Below, piece by piece: positions 46,091 to 57,934 of a stretch of 64,000 nucleotides of DNA; positions within the stretch are counted from its first letter, which is position 1; each line of letters opens with the position of its first letter. The notes below the pieces were generated by a model, which worked only from the letters and a program-made list of their open reading frames with translations, was not told where the DNA came from and did not search any database. Position numbers and translations under genes: made by a program. This DNA is from Gonapodya prolifera JEL478 (taxonomy: Eukaryota > Monoblepharomycota > Monoblepharidomycetes > Monoblepharidales > Gonapodyaceae), in the NCBI GenBank assembly GCA_001574975.1, contig KQ965791.1, positions 72,623 to 136,622 on the forward strand, in the 5' to 3' direction.

Positions 46091-48881
46091 TCACCGCGCC
46101 GAACTCCCTTGCTGGCTCTGGCCGTTCGAACTCCCAGTCGCTGTTGCAGTGCTTCCAGCTGCATCCCGCCATGCCTTGACCCGCTCAACAACCCCTCTCG
46201 CGAGTTCACCAATCTCTTCCACCTCTTCCAAGTCCACCTGATCATCACCTTCACCTCCGTTCCGCGCCCGCTCCTCTTTGACGGCACGCACAGCCTCCTC
46301 CACCCTCTCGACGAGCGTCGCGAACATTTCGGGAAGCTCAGACACACCCACGAGTTTGGCCACGTCCGGATCTCCTCCAACCAGTAGCTGCCCAACCGTC
46401 CACCCTGCCACATGCCACCCAACGGCGTCGTCGCCCTCCACAAATCGGGCAAGGTACTCTCGTACGCCGTCCCAGTTGCGGGCAAACCATAACGCGTGCC
46501 CCGCTGTCGCAGATCCCGTGCCCGAAGCAAGATTGCCCAGCGCTGACGCGGCGTTGAGTTGGAGTTGAGGAGGGAACATGGGAGAGGTGAGGGCCAGGAG
46601 TGTGAGTGGGAGCGGGGTTGAGAAAATGAGGGATTTGGTGGTTTCTGCCGAGGGGAGGTCGATTCATAAACACGTCTGAAATTCTACCCGCAAAAAACAC
46701 ACACTCACCGTTCAGTCCAATCACCGCCACACAAGCCGCTCCCTCGGCAACCACACTAACTCCCGCCGCCCTCCCACCAACGCCCGCCACAACCTGCGCG
46801 ATCTTATCCACCGCACCGGCTTTTGAAATCTCCTCCGCATGCGACCCCGCCAAATTCCGCAACGTCGAGAGCGCGTGACATGCGATCTCCTCCTGCAGTG
46901 CTGTAGCTGCGGCTCCTGCTCCTCCTCCCGGCGCGCCTGGTTCCTGCGGAGGCAGGCCCCACCCGACCAGCTCAACCAAAACAGGAAGGAACCCTCCGCT
47001 GACGATCTCCCCCTCGTTGTCCGCGTGGATCGACAGGTTGCGCACGAGTGCCACACCGGCACTCACAGCAGCCGCGTCGCCGCGTGTGACGGCCCCCCGG
47101 AGCTGTTTGAGAAGGGGTGATAGAGCGCCTCGAGACACGATAAGTGGCTGGAAGGAGGGGTCGGAGGCGAGGTTACGCAGGGCCAGGGTGGATTGAACAG
47201 AGAGCTTGGGAGAGGGGGAGGACAGGAGGGTGACGAGGTGGGGGACAAGACGAGGCTCAGCTGCGAGGCGGGGACGGTTGGCGGCTGGTAGTTGCGAGGG
47301 TAAGATGAGTGGCGGGTACGTCTCTCTTTTACGTTGTCCCACGGATAAAACTCAACTCACCGTCAACCGCCAGATTACTCAACCCCGTAACCACATAATA
47401 TACCACCTCGCTATCCGAGCTCCCCAGCAGCGCCACCATGACGGGCACCGCACCGGCGCGGACAAGTTCGGCCCGGTGCGACTCGGAGTGCGTCATGTTG
47501 AGAAGCGCACCCGCGGCGTTGCGTGATACACGGAGGTCTCGCGACCGAGCAAGACGGACAAGCGGGGCGAGCGCGGCGGAGTGGGAGATGAGGTGGCGGG
47601 TGGATTCTGGTTGGTTAGAGCGCCGGGGGAACAGGGGGCGGCGGCAAGAGGGGCTTGCGTCACATCCATCACCGCGCTAGGTAAGTACGAGGGACTCACC
47701 ATGAGTAGCCAAATTTGTAATGCACCCGACAGCGTTACACTGAACCTCGACGTTGCTGGACTGCATCAGCCGGACAAGGGGGTCTAGGGCACCGACTTCG
47801 ACGATGAGGAGCTTGTTGTGCGCTTGGTGGTCGCATGCGGGTTGCGAGGAAGTGTGAAATATTGGGGAAGTTGGGAGCGGGGAATGAAGGGCGAATGTCA
47901 GGAGTGGTAAATTCTGGTGAAGTCGCTCCGAGGAGGAGACCCAGTGGTACGTCCATCCTCGCCCAGTTCCTCTGACATTAGAAGCTCGCAGTCCTTGGTT
48001 CGCCTCACCAGGAACACCAAGTCCGTGTTTAACCCCGCGATCCGAAACTTTCGCTTGAGTTATACTCACGTTCTACCGCCAAGTTACCAAGCGCCGCCGC
48101 ACTGGCGCGTTGTACTTCCGAATCATTCGATTGAAGAAGGTAGAGGAGAGGTTCGAGGGCGGTACGGGTGAGGAGGGGTACATCTAGAAATCGGGCAAAG
48201 CAATGTGAGACGTTGTCAAAATCCGTGGTATGACGATCGAAAGTCATTCCTCTTGGTCGAATCAAACTCAGCGCCACTTCGCAAATCAAGCCTCGCCCTC
48301 CACTCCCCTCCCGGTTCTTCCCTCTCCAATCACACCACTGTGACTGACCTTTCTCAGTAACTTCCGCAAACGCCAGCGCCGCGGACCGCTTCAAGTCGAC
48401 ATTATCCGAGTACGCCAGAGTAGATACCGCACGGAGTTGGTCTCCTTGGAAAAATGACGGGCCGGCGGGTTGGGCTAGAGTTCAATGGAAGTGCGGGGTA
48501 AGTGATATGAAGTCGAAAATGAGACTGAACTCCCACGAGCAACAAACATGAAAGCGCCCGAAGAATGTTTCATTGTGTCCCGGAGGTTGGAGCTCCAGCA
48601 GGTTGGCCAACCATGGCGATTCCCTTTCACCGCCTCCTGCAAAACGACGTCCCGACAGGCACCAAACGTCCCACCCGCCACTTCCACAGCCCACCACAGC
48701 CGCAATATCGACACTCACATTCCAGGTAGTGGAGCAAATCCGCCACAGCCTCCCGTTCGTTCTCGGCGAGCAGTGGCTCGTACAGTCCCTGTCTCGCCCG
48801 TTTTTGAGAGTCCCAGCACGAAAACGCCGACTCAAAGCAAGCGAACACAGAGTTGAGACAGGATGTCACCGCCGCTGCCAT
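46091..48881 (-). CDS. VAC8: vacuolar armadillo-repeat protein Vac8
   Basis: Armadillo scaffold on the vacuole membrane needed for inheritance, fusion, nucleus-vacuole junctions and selective autophagy in yeast. ATG 48881 gives [18 protein letters not shown], three Cys in a hydrophobic setting suited to palmitoylation, then [16 protein letters not shown], a Vac8 landmark. Armadillo repeats follow: [33 protein letters not shown] with [97 protein letters not shown] and [14 protein letters not shown]. The last repeats carry an extra Pro/Gly loop ([11 protein letters not shown]). The C-terminus is Gln/Ser-rich. Eight or so short introns. Unlike yeast Vac8, residue 2 is Ala, not the myristoylated Gly. 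Confidence 0.92.
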
Positions 48882-49409
48882 CTTTGCCAGACTTTTGTGG
48901 TGGTATTATGTGGACAGCTCCTGAGGGCGTTGTTGTGGGAGGGCCGGGGCACGAATCACACCAAAACGTCTGTGACGTGCACCACGGGGAGTGCAAGGTT
49001 GTGATGATCGGTGGGGGCGAGCGTATCGGTTAAAGTGTGGGGAGGGTCACCACCTTCTTCGACACAAAATATGTGGCAAAAGGTTGTGTGCACTGAGCCG
49101 GGAAACAATGCCGGGAAACAATGTCTTTTACCACTTTGGTTGTATCACTTTGATTCATGTTATTTAGAGTTCCTCGTGAATCACTCTGACTACATATTTA
49201 CGGAATTAAGTATTAATCTTATATGAGTTTTATCAATGTAGAACACGACGTTTGTTGTCACAAAAATTCGTGGTTTGATGATTGTAAGGCATGTAGTGAA
49301 ATGTAGTCCTCAGTTCAACACGGAAGGATTTCTCAATATCCTACTAACGGTTCCACTTCCCGCGAACATCTGCCGTCCCACGCGTGGAAGAATCGATTCT
49401 TAAGCACAG
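48882..49409. other. intergenic between VAC8 and an F-box gene
   Basis: Divergent promoter region. Nothing else recognised; the direct repeat GGGAAACAATG occurs twice at about 49101-49122. Confidence 0.4.
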
Positions 49410-51046
49410 ATGCCCAAGAAAGTCGCATCGGCCCTTTTAACAGGCGTCCCCCCAACTGGGACTAACCGAATATCCGACTCATCTCCATACACGACTAACG
49501 AGGCGACAGCTCCCCCTTCACATGACCCGCACACACTCTGCGATCTCCCCATCGAACTTCTGCACCGTATCATTCGCTCTCTGCCTCCAAAACCTGTGTT
49601 CTCAGTCCTACCTCTTCTTTCTCGAGGATTCAACGCGGTTGCGCGGTCTGCTATACCTGGATGCCCGCACGGTGAAATAACTGTGGAGTGTGCAATCGCA
49701 TTGCAACAGCTTGGTGTAAGCAGCAGCTAGGACAAAGCATCAGAACCGGAGGTGCCAGATGGGGATGGCACCATCCGATTGGGTCGAAATGCAAAGAACG
49801 ACTCGGTCTTTCTATGGCTGCCCGAGCTCTCTGTGGCGCGTGTCCAGGATATGAACACCGGTTGGAGAAATGTCTGGGCATCTTGCCTTGCTGTGGTAAA
49901 CATTAACTTGAACGCGCCCGATCTGACGTACCTCACTCAAAGCGCGGACCTCATGCCAATCGTCTTGCGAAATCTTGGCTGCGAAAAAGGTCGTTCCGGA
50001 CTTCTGAAAGAGCGTTGCGTGGATCTCAGTATCGCTGGGATGTATTTGTGCGGGAGGGAGAATTTCCGACATCACGAAGAGAGTACTGGCTGACTTCGCC
50101 AACAATCAGATAAATCTCAAGACTGTTTACCTCTCATCCCTTCATGCGGCACCAGCTGTATCCCAAATTTTGTACTTCATTGGATGGACCACGGGAGTGG
50201 ATTGTCGAATGGAAAAATGTACAAATCGTTACTCTCAGGGGGTACCAAATGCTGTGCATTATGTGTGTCAAGTCCATAGTATTGTGTCCTCACTGAAAAC
50301 GTTTCCTGAGGCAACGGCCTGTCATGGAATAGTCATATCCAACTTCGACGTCCTGGAAGTCATCGAAGCATGGGTTGATCTCGAGAGGAGGTCTCGCGTG
50401 AAGACTGTTCTTTTATCCACGCATGACATTGAAGTTATGGGGTCATCTGTCCTAGATGACTGGCCGTAGTGTCTCTTCTATTTGCTTTCCGCGTTCCCAA
50501 AGGTCTCGAAGTTTGGGGTGGTACTCTTGGCTCTTCAAGTCATCTTTACGACGAAGATTTGTCCCGTCAAATGGGTATCCAGGACATTCTACAGTTATCT
50601 TCCTATGCCTCGAATGTCTCCATGTTGAAATCCAATCCTCGAGCCATAACTTTGGGGTGCCTTTGCCAGATGACCTGCGTGAAACCGTGGCCTGGATCTC
50701 CGACGCTCTCCAAACCTGGATCACATACCTTCGAGTCCTTCTTGTGGTGGAAACTGGAGCGGCAAGCTCTGAGACACAATGCTGTCGGGAGGCAGTTGAC
50801 CACGCAATGGAGATCCTGCGGGCGCTGCTTCGTGCGGCGCCTCAAAGCAAATGTCGTTTGAAGTTGACAGCAGTGGAATACCGCGTGAAATTGCTGTGCC
50901 CCGAAGATGCAGCACTAGTGGATGATACAGATGGCGCCGTCATTAGCTGGGGTCAAGAAACGATGGACATGTTGCGAGAACGGCTGATCGAATGGGTTTT
51001 GGAAACGAAGACTTCCAAGTTGATTGATCGCACGCTCGACGGATAG
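49410..51046 (+). CDS. F-box protein, probably broken by indels
   Basis: ATG 49410; F-box near residues 45-80: CDLPIELLHRIIRSLPPKP then SVLPLLSRGFNAVARS. A plausible intron from 49714 (GTGTAAG) joins to VPDGDGTIRLGRNAK and FLWLPELSVARVQDMN. After about 50060 the sequence must change frame (to ISDITKRVLADFANNQ, then VYLSSLHAAPAVSQILYF), and again near 50465 (to the segment ending in RETVAWISDALQTWITYL and MEILRALLRAAPQSK). Several of these shifts lack splice sites, so either the gene is decaying or the draft has indel errors. The C-terminal helices probably form an LRR-like or other substrate-binding region; the target is unknown. Confidence 0.5.
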
Positions 51047-53687
51047 ACTTCTGAGGCTTTTGAGGGAGTTCGCTAATTACATAATACACCACTCTTCATT
51101 TGTTTCTGTTAATTTCTAAGAGACAATTCAGCTGACATGCATCAATGGTTGGTATTCAAAACCGTAGTGTGGGAGTGATCAGAAAGTGTAGCGACCGCTT
51201 CCCTTGGAATCTGAATCTCGATGAATAGCTCACAGGTTAACGAAAAAGCTCACCATCGTGGACTGCGCCACCAAGCCAACAGACTGTTGCAAAGCAAGGT
51301 GGTCGCAATTCCCCAAAACAGAGTAGAGACCACGATGACGTGATCCGGACAAGATTCAATTTTACAGCGAGATGGAGATGGACATTTAGTTCGTATATGT
51401 CAATGTGCTGTTGTGCCTGATGTACTCGTGATGATAGGCTTACAAGTTCAGCTCCGCGACTTTAGAAACCTGTCTGGGAGTTGACAAGCGGCGCAGCTGA
51501 CAAAAACGATGTGCAGAGACCGCAAAACATTCCAGTCGCGTTTTTAGTTGAATCTCAAGTGTGCGCGTGGAGCGGGGAGGGGGGGGGGGGGGGTTTAGTG
51601 AACGTTGTATTGGGGCTTAATGTGTGCGTTCATCAAAAGGCTCGATACGATGCGTGCATCGTCATACTGATGCAACATGACGTACTGCAAAGAAGGACTT
51701 TAATGACAACTTCCGCCACCCTATTGATTTTTCATGGCCGGAAACACTCACTAACCACCACAGTGCCCCAAGGGAGGTCAAGCATGTATCCCACATCCTA
51801 GAAATGGCATCCAACAGATACATCCAGCATTTCGACATTTTCACCACGAGGGGAAGACGCTGATTGTTTCAAAGGAAAGTTCCATACGAACCAAGAAGAG
51901 TCTGCGATGCCAAAAAAAAAAAAAAAAAAAAACCGGCACGGCACGGCATCACTGCTCTCCTCGAATCGTATGGCACCCAGATTCAAGTTGTGCGAGCCGA
52001 GTGCCACCTCGAGCGAGAATACTTTGGCGGGGAAGTTTGGAACGTCTGCACCACGTCGAATTGAGCGTGGTCGCAGAGAAATAGAACGCAGTGACCGAAA
52101 TAGAAGACGGCGACAGAACATCGAATGGAGTTGGATGGAGGCGAGCCAACGAGAGGGGCGGAAACAAGCTTGAGTCTTCTGGAGCGCCAGTTTTCGGACA
52201 GTGGAGCATTCCTTTAGGGAACGATTCGCCGAAACGAAACAAAAACTCTCCACAGAGGAACACGCGCATGTTTGTGCCTACGGATGCTCGACGCTTGAGT
52301 GGGTGTGGTGTCTCCGAGTCAGCGAGGCGGGGCCGCAGCAAGTGTCCGCCCGTTGTTCTCCCTTTCCCCTCGCATCAATGCCTTGGAAAGGCAGTTTTCT
52401 TACGGTGGGACAAAATGAAATGGGGACGAAATCCTGCCACGTAGCGAGGCGTCGCAACTGCCAAGTAATGCACGTACATACGTACAGGGCGGGAACAGCC
52501 AATAATTGAGCGCCGAGAGTGGGTGGAGCAATGCAATCTACCGGCGAAGCTTCGCTCCGCTGGCACAATCGTGGAAGTAGTCGTGCATATACGACGAGAA
52601 CGTTGGTCGCGTTCAAAACGGGAACTCGCACAAGGACTATGCGTGCGCTAAAGGAACAGTAAATATAAGTCCTTCCGGTAATCCCTTCGCCTCACCGTTA
52701 TACCACGCCGCACCGTCTACAGTGCAAACCCCCCGGTTATGGAGGTGCTCCTCCTTGCCTTGCTTACAGTGACGCTGCTACAAATTTCATCGTATGACCC
52801 GCGGTGGTTGTCAATTAATCTGATGTTTCGGCGTCAATGAGGAATCGATATCAATACACCCACGACCAGTTCACTGTGAAATCGTAAGAAGTTGAGCTAC
52901 AGTCTAAAATGATATTCTGCTGCATGATGCACTGACGAGGCGGCGAATCAAGGCGAGACAAAAAAAAGGTGACGGGACGAAGTGATAAACGAGTGCGGTT
53001 GGTGGAAGGAAAAGTCCCTTCCGTGCTAATAGAGAACAGTAGGTCCCTGGCTGAGAATACACCTTTGCAAGCGCGGTGGACTCCGTGCGATACTTTGCTG
53101 AAACGCAAGGCGATCGACGGGAGTCCCAAATGTAGGAGAAGGCTGATCGAGGGTGGAACAGCCAGCACACGTCCGTCAATGGAAAGATAGAATTGGTATC
53201 AGTCTCTTTTTTTTTTGCAGTTCACAAGCGGAGAATCACCTCAAGCGACGCCATCTGGCACGGAGGCAACCCTGACGTCACCTTGCCCGAGGTCGCAGAA
53301 CCAGTGGGGACTCGAAAACGAGGAAAGGAGGAATAAAACGACCAATGCATACATAATGGTGTGCGGTGTGCGGTTGTTTACGTCAAATGCATCGAGGCGA
53401 GAAGACAAAGCAGGGTCAAGACTCCGCTTTCCCTTCGCGCAATGGTTTTCTTTGGTAAACCTCTCGCACAAGCGGAGCAAAAAACAGAAAGGACGCAATG
53501 CGTGCGCTTGTCTATCTGCTGTTAGATGTGTAGTGTGCGACCAGGAGGGCCGCAGTTAGAAGTAAAGATGCGATATCACGTGGGTCGTTGTAGGTCCCTC
53601 AAACTTCCGGATCAGTAATCAAGACAACGGATTCACTGAGTTTAAAAGATAGCAAAAAAACAAAATTCAAAATGCAACCAATCAGAC
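51047..53687. other. intergenic with homopolymer tracts
   Basis: Holds a G15 run (51579-51593), an A21 run (51912-51932) and a T9 run near 53210. Open frames of up to 150 codons on both strands at 51.8-52.6 kb look non-coding (Arg/Ser-rich mirror frames). The A21 run could be the scar of a retroposed tail, but no body was recognised next to it. Confidence 0.4.
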
Positions 53688-54777
53688 TCAAAGCTTGGTC
53701 CTCCCATCCACCAGCGCTCTGACCTGCTCCACCTTGACCGCCTCAACAACTTCACCCTTAACACTCCCCATCGCAATCCTCTCAAAAACCCTCCCGAACT
53801 CTGACGACTTCATCTGCCATTCCTGGCTCGGTTCGACGCCCGGCTGATCCATGTCGACCCGCACCCCGATCCGGAGCTCGTTGACCCGGAGAGGCGTGGA
53901 CGCCGTTTGGAAGATCAGGTGTTGGGTGAGTGAGCGGAGGAAGAGTTGGGAAAGGCCTGTGATGCCCGTGCCCTGGTAGGGTGGGAAATGGGGTGGGAGA
54001 TGCGTGGTGATGTTGACGTCAGTTGGGAGAAGGAATAGGAGAAGATGTACGTTGACTCACTAGATTATCAGCTGCCATCCCTGTGACCACTGTGTAGCTT
54101 GGGTTGCTGTCCCGCTTCAGAAGGTACTTTGCCACAGCGTTATATACCACTGACGTTGAATTTCGTCCGTAAGGAGCAATTGAGCAAAGGACGGACCTCG
54201 CGAGTTCCCTCCACATCATCAGCGACTCACCAAAGTGTGTCTCGTAATTCGCGTCCATGGCCTTCCTGTACAGACTGTAGTCGATTGCGTCGAAGTTGGG
54301 TGCCTTATTCCAGCATAAATCAGCCCCATAAGTACGAAAATATTTGATTCCACAAGACCTCCTGACCCCCTTTGTGCACTCACCTGCCACCACGGCCCAC
54401 TCGAACTGACAACATGGTCCAACTTTCCCTCAAATCTCTCCTCGACGATTTTGGCCACCGCTTCCGCGCCCTTGGGCGTGCCGACGTCCGTCACGACAGG
54501 AATCAAGTGATCCGGCTCGTATATGGCCTGTGTCCGGGCGAGGAAATCGACAAGCTTGGTCGTCCCTTCGGGAGTGCGCGTGGGTGCGATGACGTGTGAG
54601 CCGGAGAGGAGGAATGCTCTGAGGGGAAGGTGGTGGTGAGACGTCGTGTCATGACCGCACCATGCGGCAGCTTGGAGGAGATAGATTATGGATCTGATCA
54701 AGCACTCACCGAACAGCGCCAGCACCGATGTTTCCCGATGCGCCTAGGACGAGAACCACTCTGTTCTTGAGCGACAT
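53688..54777 (-). CDS. atypical short-chain dehydrogenase/reductase (SDR)
   Basis: NAD(P)-dependent oxidoreductase of a fungal atypical SDR group. ATG 54777: MSLKNRVVLVLGASGNIGAGAVR carries the Rossmann nucleotide-binding glycines (G-A-S-G-N-I-G). Next exons: AFLLSGSHVIAPTRTPEGT, LIPVVTDVGTPKGAEAVA, LDHVVSSSGPWWQ (the N-A-G-like strand is S-S-G), YSLYRKAMDANYETHF and SNPSYTVVTGMAADNL. The last exon, ending RALVDGRTKL at 53688, holds a C-terminal beta-hairpin (LRVNELRIGVRVD). A classical Y-x-x-x-K pair is not obvious (Y-N-A-V-A-K has one extra residue), so catalytic activity is uncertain. Four or five short introns. Divergent from the F-box gene at 55.6 kb. Confidence 0.75.
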
Positions 54778-55596
54778 GGTGTCGTGCGTGTGTGTTTGGT
54801 GCGTGTTTTTCGGGTTTTGCGCGTGATTCCCGGAAGCTTTGCGAGCGGTCGAGCGGCGATGGGCGAGAGAGGGGAAGTTTTAAGGCACTGCGCGCGATTT
54901 GATTACGGATGGAATCGGTTGCGCAATTTGTTCGCGCTTGGGCGGGTAAATGTGCTCGACCCGGCAGATTAGCAAACTTTACCAAACTTCTTTTTTGCAC
55001 TCGTGAGGGCATTGCTTGTGACAGCGGCCTACACGAATACATGCACGAACGTTCGTGATGGGCGCTTTATCGATCGCGCAGGCATCGGACATGACAGGCT
55101 CAGAGCAAGGGACGAAGGCCGCAACTGCAGTCACCACGAAAGGAAACAGAACAGCCGCCTCCAGGATTCACGACTCTCCGATTGGCGGTCTCCACCCACC
55201 AAAACCATCCCACCGGAGCATCATCGACTAAAGCACAGAAATCGATGGTAAATATCTGGAGAAAGACGTCGCAAAGCTCATCCGAGTGGCACAGCCCGGT
55301 GGCGACATCCTGGCAAACCGGATCCACCGAGGACCACTTTTCTCTCCTCTCCGTACACTCCTCCACTCGAGATACAGCCCCGCTCCAGCCGATTGAACAG
55401 AGGGAAAGCAGATGTTGCGAAATCGGTTCGTTGTTCGATGCCTGTATTGTTGTATTGTCCAACAAATTCGGGCTTATCAAGTGTCAACCACGATTTCGCC
55501 AGCCAGCCCGAGGTTCGAAAATCTACCAGGGACGGCCCCGCTAAACCAACAGTCACAGTTGCTCCTGAGAAATATTTTGGCAACAAACCTTCACGT
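54778..55596. other. divergent upstream region, SDR and F-box gene
   Basis: Open frames continue through part of it (55393-55596 in frame with the F-box gene, but without ATG at the far end). No further gene called. Confidence 0.4.
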
Positions 55597-56449
55597 ATGG
55601 GACCAGCTCGCGTCAATGGGAATCGGCCTACAAAATTCCATCTATCCGTCTCGAACGATGCACAGATCCCCGATTTCCACCGAAGTAGTGGTCGACAACT
55701 TCTAAAATGCGTCCAGCAAGGTGGTTGCAGAAAGTCCCGCCCTCCACACACCCGTAAAAAGGCACCCCGCCTGCCCCCAGAAGTTCTCTGCCTCATTTTT
55801 CGGGATTTTGAGGCAGGTCACGTCTTCTCACGGTTGGCAGCAGTGTGCAGATCTTGGCGCGAAACAGCCGAGGTTTTGATGTGGAAGGATCGGAGACCGG
55901 CAATAAGCATTGATGTTGATATACTTGATGGCCGTCTTTTCGAAATCCACCGTACGGATGGAAAGAGTGATCTACCTGGATACAACGTGCTCACTGCTCA
56001 TCACACCGTGTCACATCTAATTCACGGGAGTGATCCAGTCTGCACGGAATCTCGAATTCGTCGCTTGGACGACCTCCGGGTTGAGGTCCTTGTACACCCA
56101 CACGAGAAAACCCGCACGTCGTTTTTCACTCTCGAGGAACAAGACACCCTTCTCGTCTCCCATCTTCCGGCGCACACGCAAAGCAGCCTGTTCAGAATTT
56201 CAAGAGCTGAATGAGCCTTTGAAGGTGGTCCCGGAATACGTACCGTGCAGTCTGTGTGCACACCTATCTCTGTACTACAAGCCTCCAAGCCCTGGCGAGA
56301 CAGAGGTGTTGACGGCAGAAGACATTGAGGAATTAGTATGTCGCACCTTAGAGCAACGGCAAGGAGCCGCCTCAATGTGTGGGATTGATATGCTTACCCT
56401 CCGCTATGCGCCACCTGAACATGTAACCAACCATTGTGTTGTATGTTAG
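55597..56449 (+). CDS. F-box protein
   Basis: ATG 55597 (MGPARVNGNRPTKF) is chosen because the more 5' in-frame codons start from TTG; an ATG at 55438 is also possible. The F-box reads APRLPPEVLCLIFRDFEAG then HVFSRLAAVCRSWRETAEV and MWKDRRPAIS. The frame continues with VSHLIHGSDPVCTESRIRRL to a stop at 56214. The neighbouring frame carries protein-like NEPLKVVPEYVPCSLCAHLS and GETEVLTAEDIEELV to a stop at 56449, so an intron or frameshift near 56190-56215 is needed to join them. The gene is shorter than complete F-box/LRR proteins; the downstream domain is not recognised. Confidence 0.5.
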
Positions 56450-56873
56450 GTCAAACACTTTCCTGTCTCGAGAGGCATATAGAGCGTCAATCAGTCTGGC
56501 GCGATCGAAAAGTAAACTGATGACGTTCGACACGCGAGTTCCGGATCATTTGTGGTGCATCTTACTGGATACCACACGAGATTAGCCAAAATTCCTTCAT
56601 CCTTTTTTTGTGCTGGTGCAATTGAGCGTTGACACGTGGAAATTAGTAGTATCAACCCCAAACATCTACATTTTGGGAAAACGTAATAGCCACCCTAATA
56701 GTATGGAAAGTTGATCGAACTGTGCAAGCAAGCGATTCCAGGAACTAAGATTTTGAATATCAACCTCAGATGGATTTGGCCGAACTGCTTATAAAGTTGA
56801 CAGTCACCTCCGTAGACTTGAAAATTGAAATCTTCTTACAATTTCGAACGAGCTTAGGGTCTCTCGTTCTGTT
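56450..56873. other. intergenic, nothing recognised
   Basis: No gene, repeat or RNA seen. Confidence 0.4.
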
Positions 56874-57070
56874 GTGGCTTGTGCACCGTTTCCAGATACC
56901 GCGGATTGTTGGCAAAGTGCAAACGTCCCAGACCCCAGCCAGCTTTTTACCCCGCCGAACCAGTGCCATGCACCCCTTGTCCTAAGGGTCCGCAGACCCT
57001 CCATCCTTTCTTCACGGTCTTCGACCTCCCCCGAGTGTATGAGAGAGGTCGGCTGCGTGCAACAACTCCA
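56874..57070 (-). pseudogene. relic of the DNAJC3-like gene (TPR exon fragment)
   Basis: Plus-strand sequence aligns to 62395-62520, inside the co-chaperone gene's TPR coding region. Shared blocks include CCAGCCAGCTTTTTAC/CTGCCAGTTTCTTAC, TGCCATGCACCCCTTGT/TGCCTTGCACCACTTGT, GGTCCGCAGACCCTCC/CCGCCCGCAGACCCTCC and TTCGACCTCCCCCGA in both. In the intact gene this codes for [18 protein letters not shown]. Indels and stops break the reading frame. It lies about 5.5 kb from the source, in the same orientation. Confidence 0.7.
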
Positions 57071-57934
57071 CTTCAGTACATCTCATTGCATCATCATAAT
57101 TCATACCGATACCGCGCGTACCAACAAAAGGCTTCAAAATTGTCGACTTAAGCAACTCCGCCAGTCTTATTGGATGAGTCACGTCCTGACATCATTTTCA
57201 CCGGCGACCGTAAGAGACGTTCAGCGTCCAGCACAGTCAACGCATTCCAAAACGATTTCAAGCACTTGAATATTTTCGAGAAGACGGAGAAGATCTAAGT
57301 GTGATCGTGAAAATAATCTCCTCAAGCTTTAGGCTAAGATATTCGAGCATCGCTTCGATTGAGCTTTATGGCATTCGTGGCAGGCATCACAAGTGCTCAA
57401 CTAGGGTCAGTTGTTGTGATATCGCCGAAAAACATATCGGAAAGTGCTAACGTGGACGCGGAGAGTGAAAATAAAACAATTTTGAAATGACGTTAGTCGA
57501 CAAATCCATGGAAGCCGAGGACTTTTCGCTCGATCAGCGTGTGGCTTGGCCAAGCGTTCGTTTCGAGAACGTCTCGCCCAAATAGAGAACAAAAAGCGTG
57601 TGAAGACAGGTCGGCCACAAGGGGAGGGGATGTGCGAAAGTGTTCGCAAAAGTGTCACGCAAAGATTGTCAGAAAAGGAGAGCGATGCAATGTCATGACC
57701 GTCCGGAGTACGAAGGCACTTCTAATAAGAGTTAGGTCGACTGAAAGAGAGTGTGGAGTGTTGCAGTTGTGGAGCGCATGCGGCGCAATTTCCAAGAATA
57801 AATTATCGCCCCTTCAAATTCAGACGCAGAATCCCTTTACGATGAAAGAAAATAGAAAATCAGTTGAAAAACCCCCTGCAGTTGTTTCCTCGCCACTGTT
57901 GAGTTTAGCCGTTTGACCTCCCCAAGTCCAGACC
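57071..57934. other. intergenic upstream of the HD-oxygenase gene
   Basis: No recognised gene. Short antisense ORFs only. Confidence 0.4.

Noticed and set aside
51912-51932. A21 run as proof of a retrotransposon
   Set aside because: No reverse transcriptase, target-site duplication or element body could be seen beside it.
51798-52444. Open frames of 100-150 codons near the A21 run
   Set aside because: Composition is Arg/Ser/Phe-rich with poly-Phe or poly-Lys from the homopolymer, with no family features.
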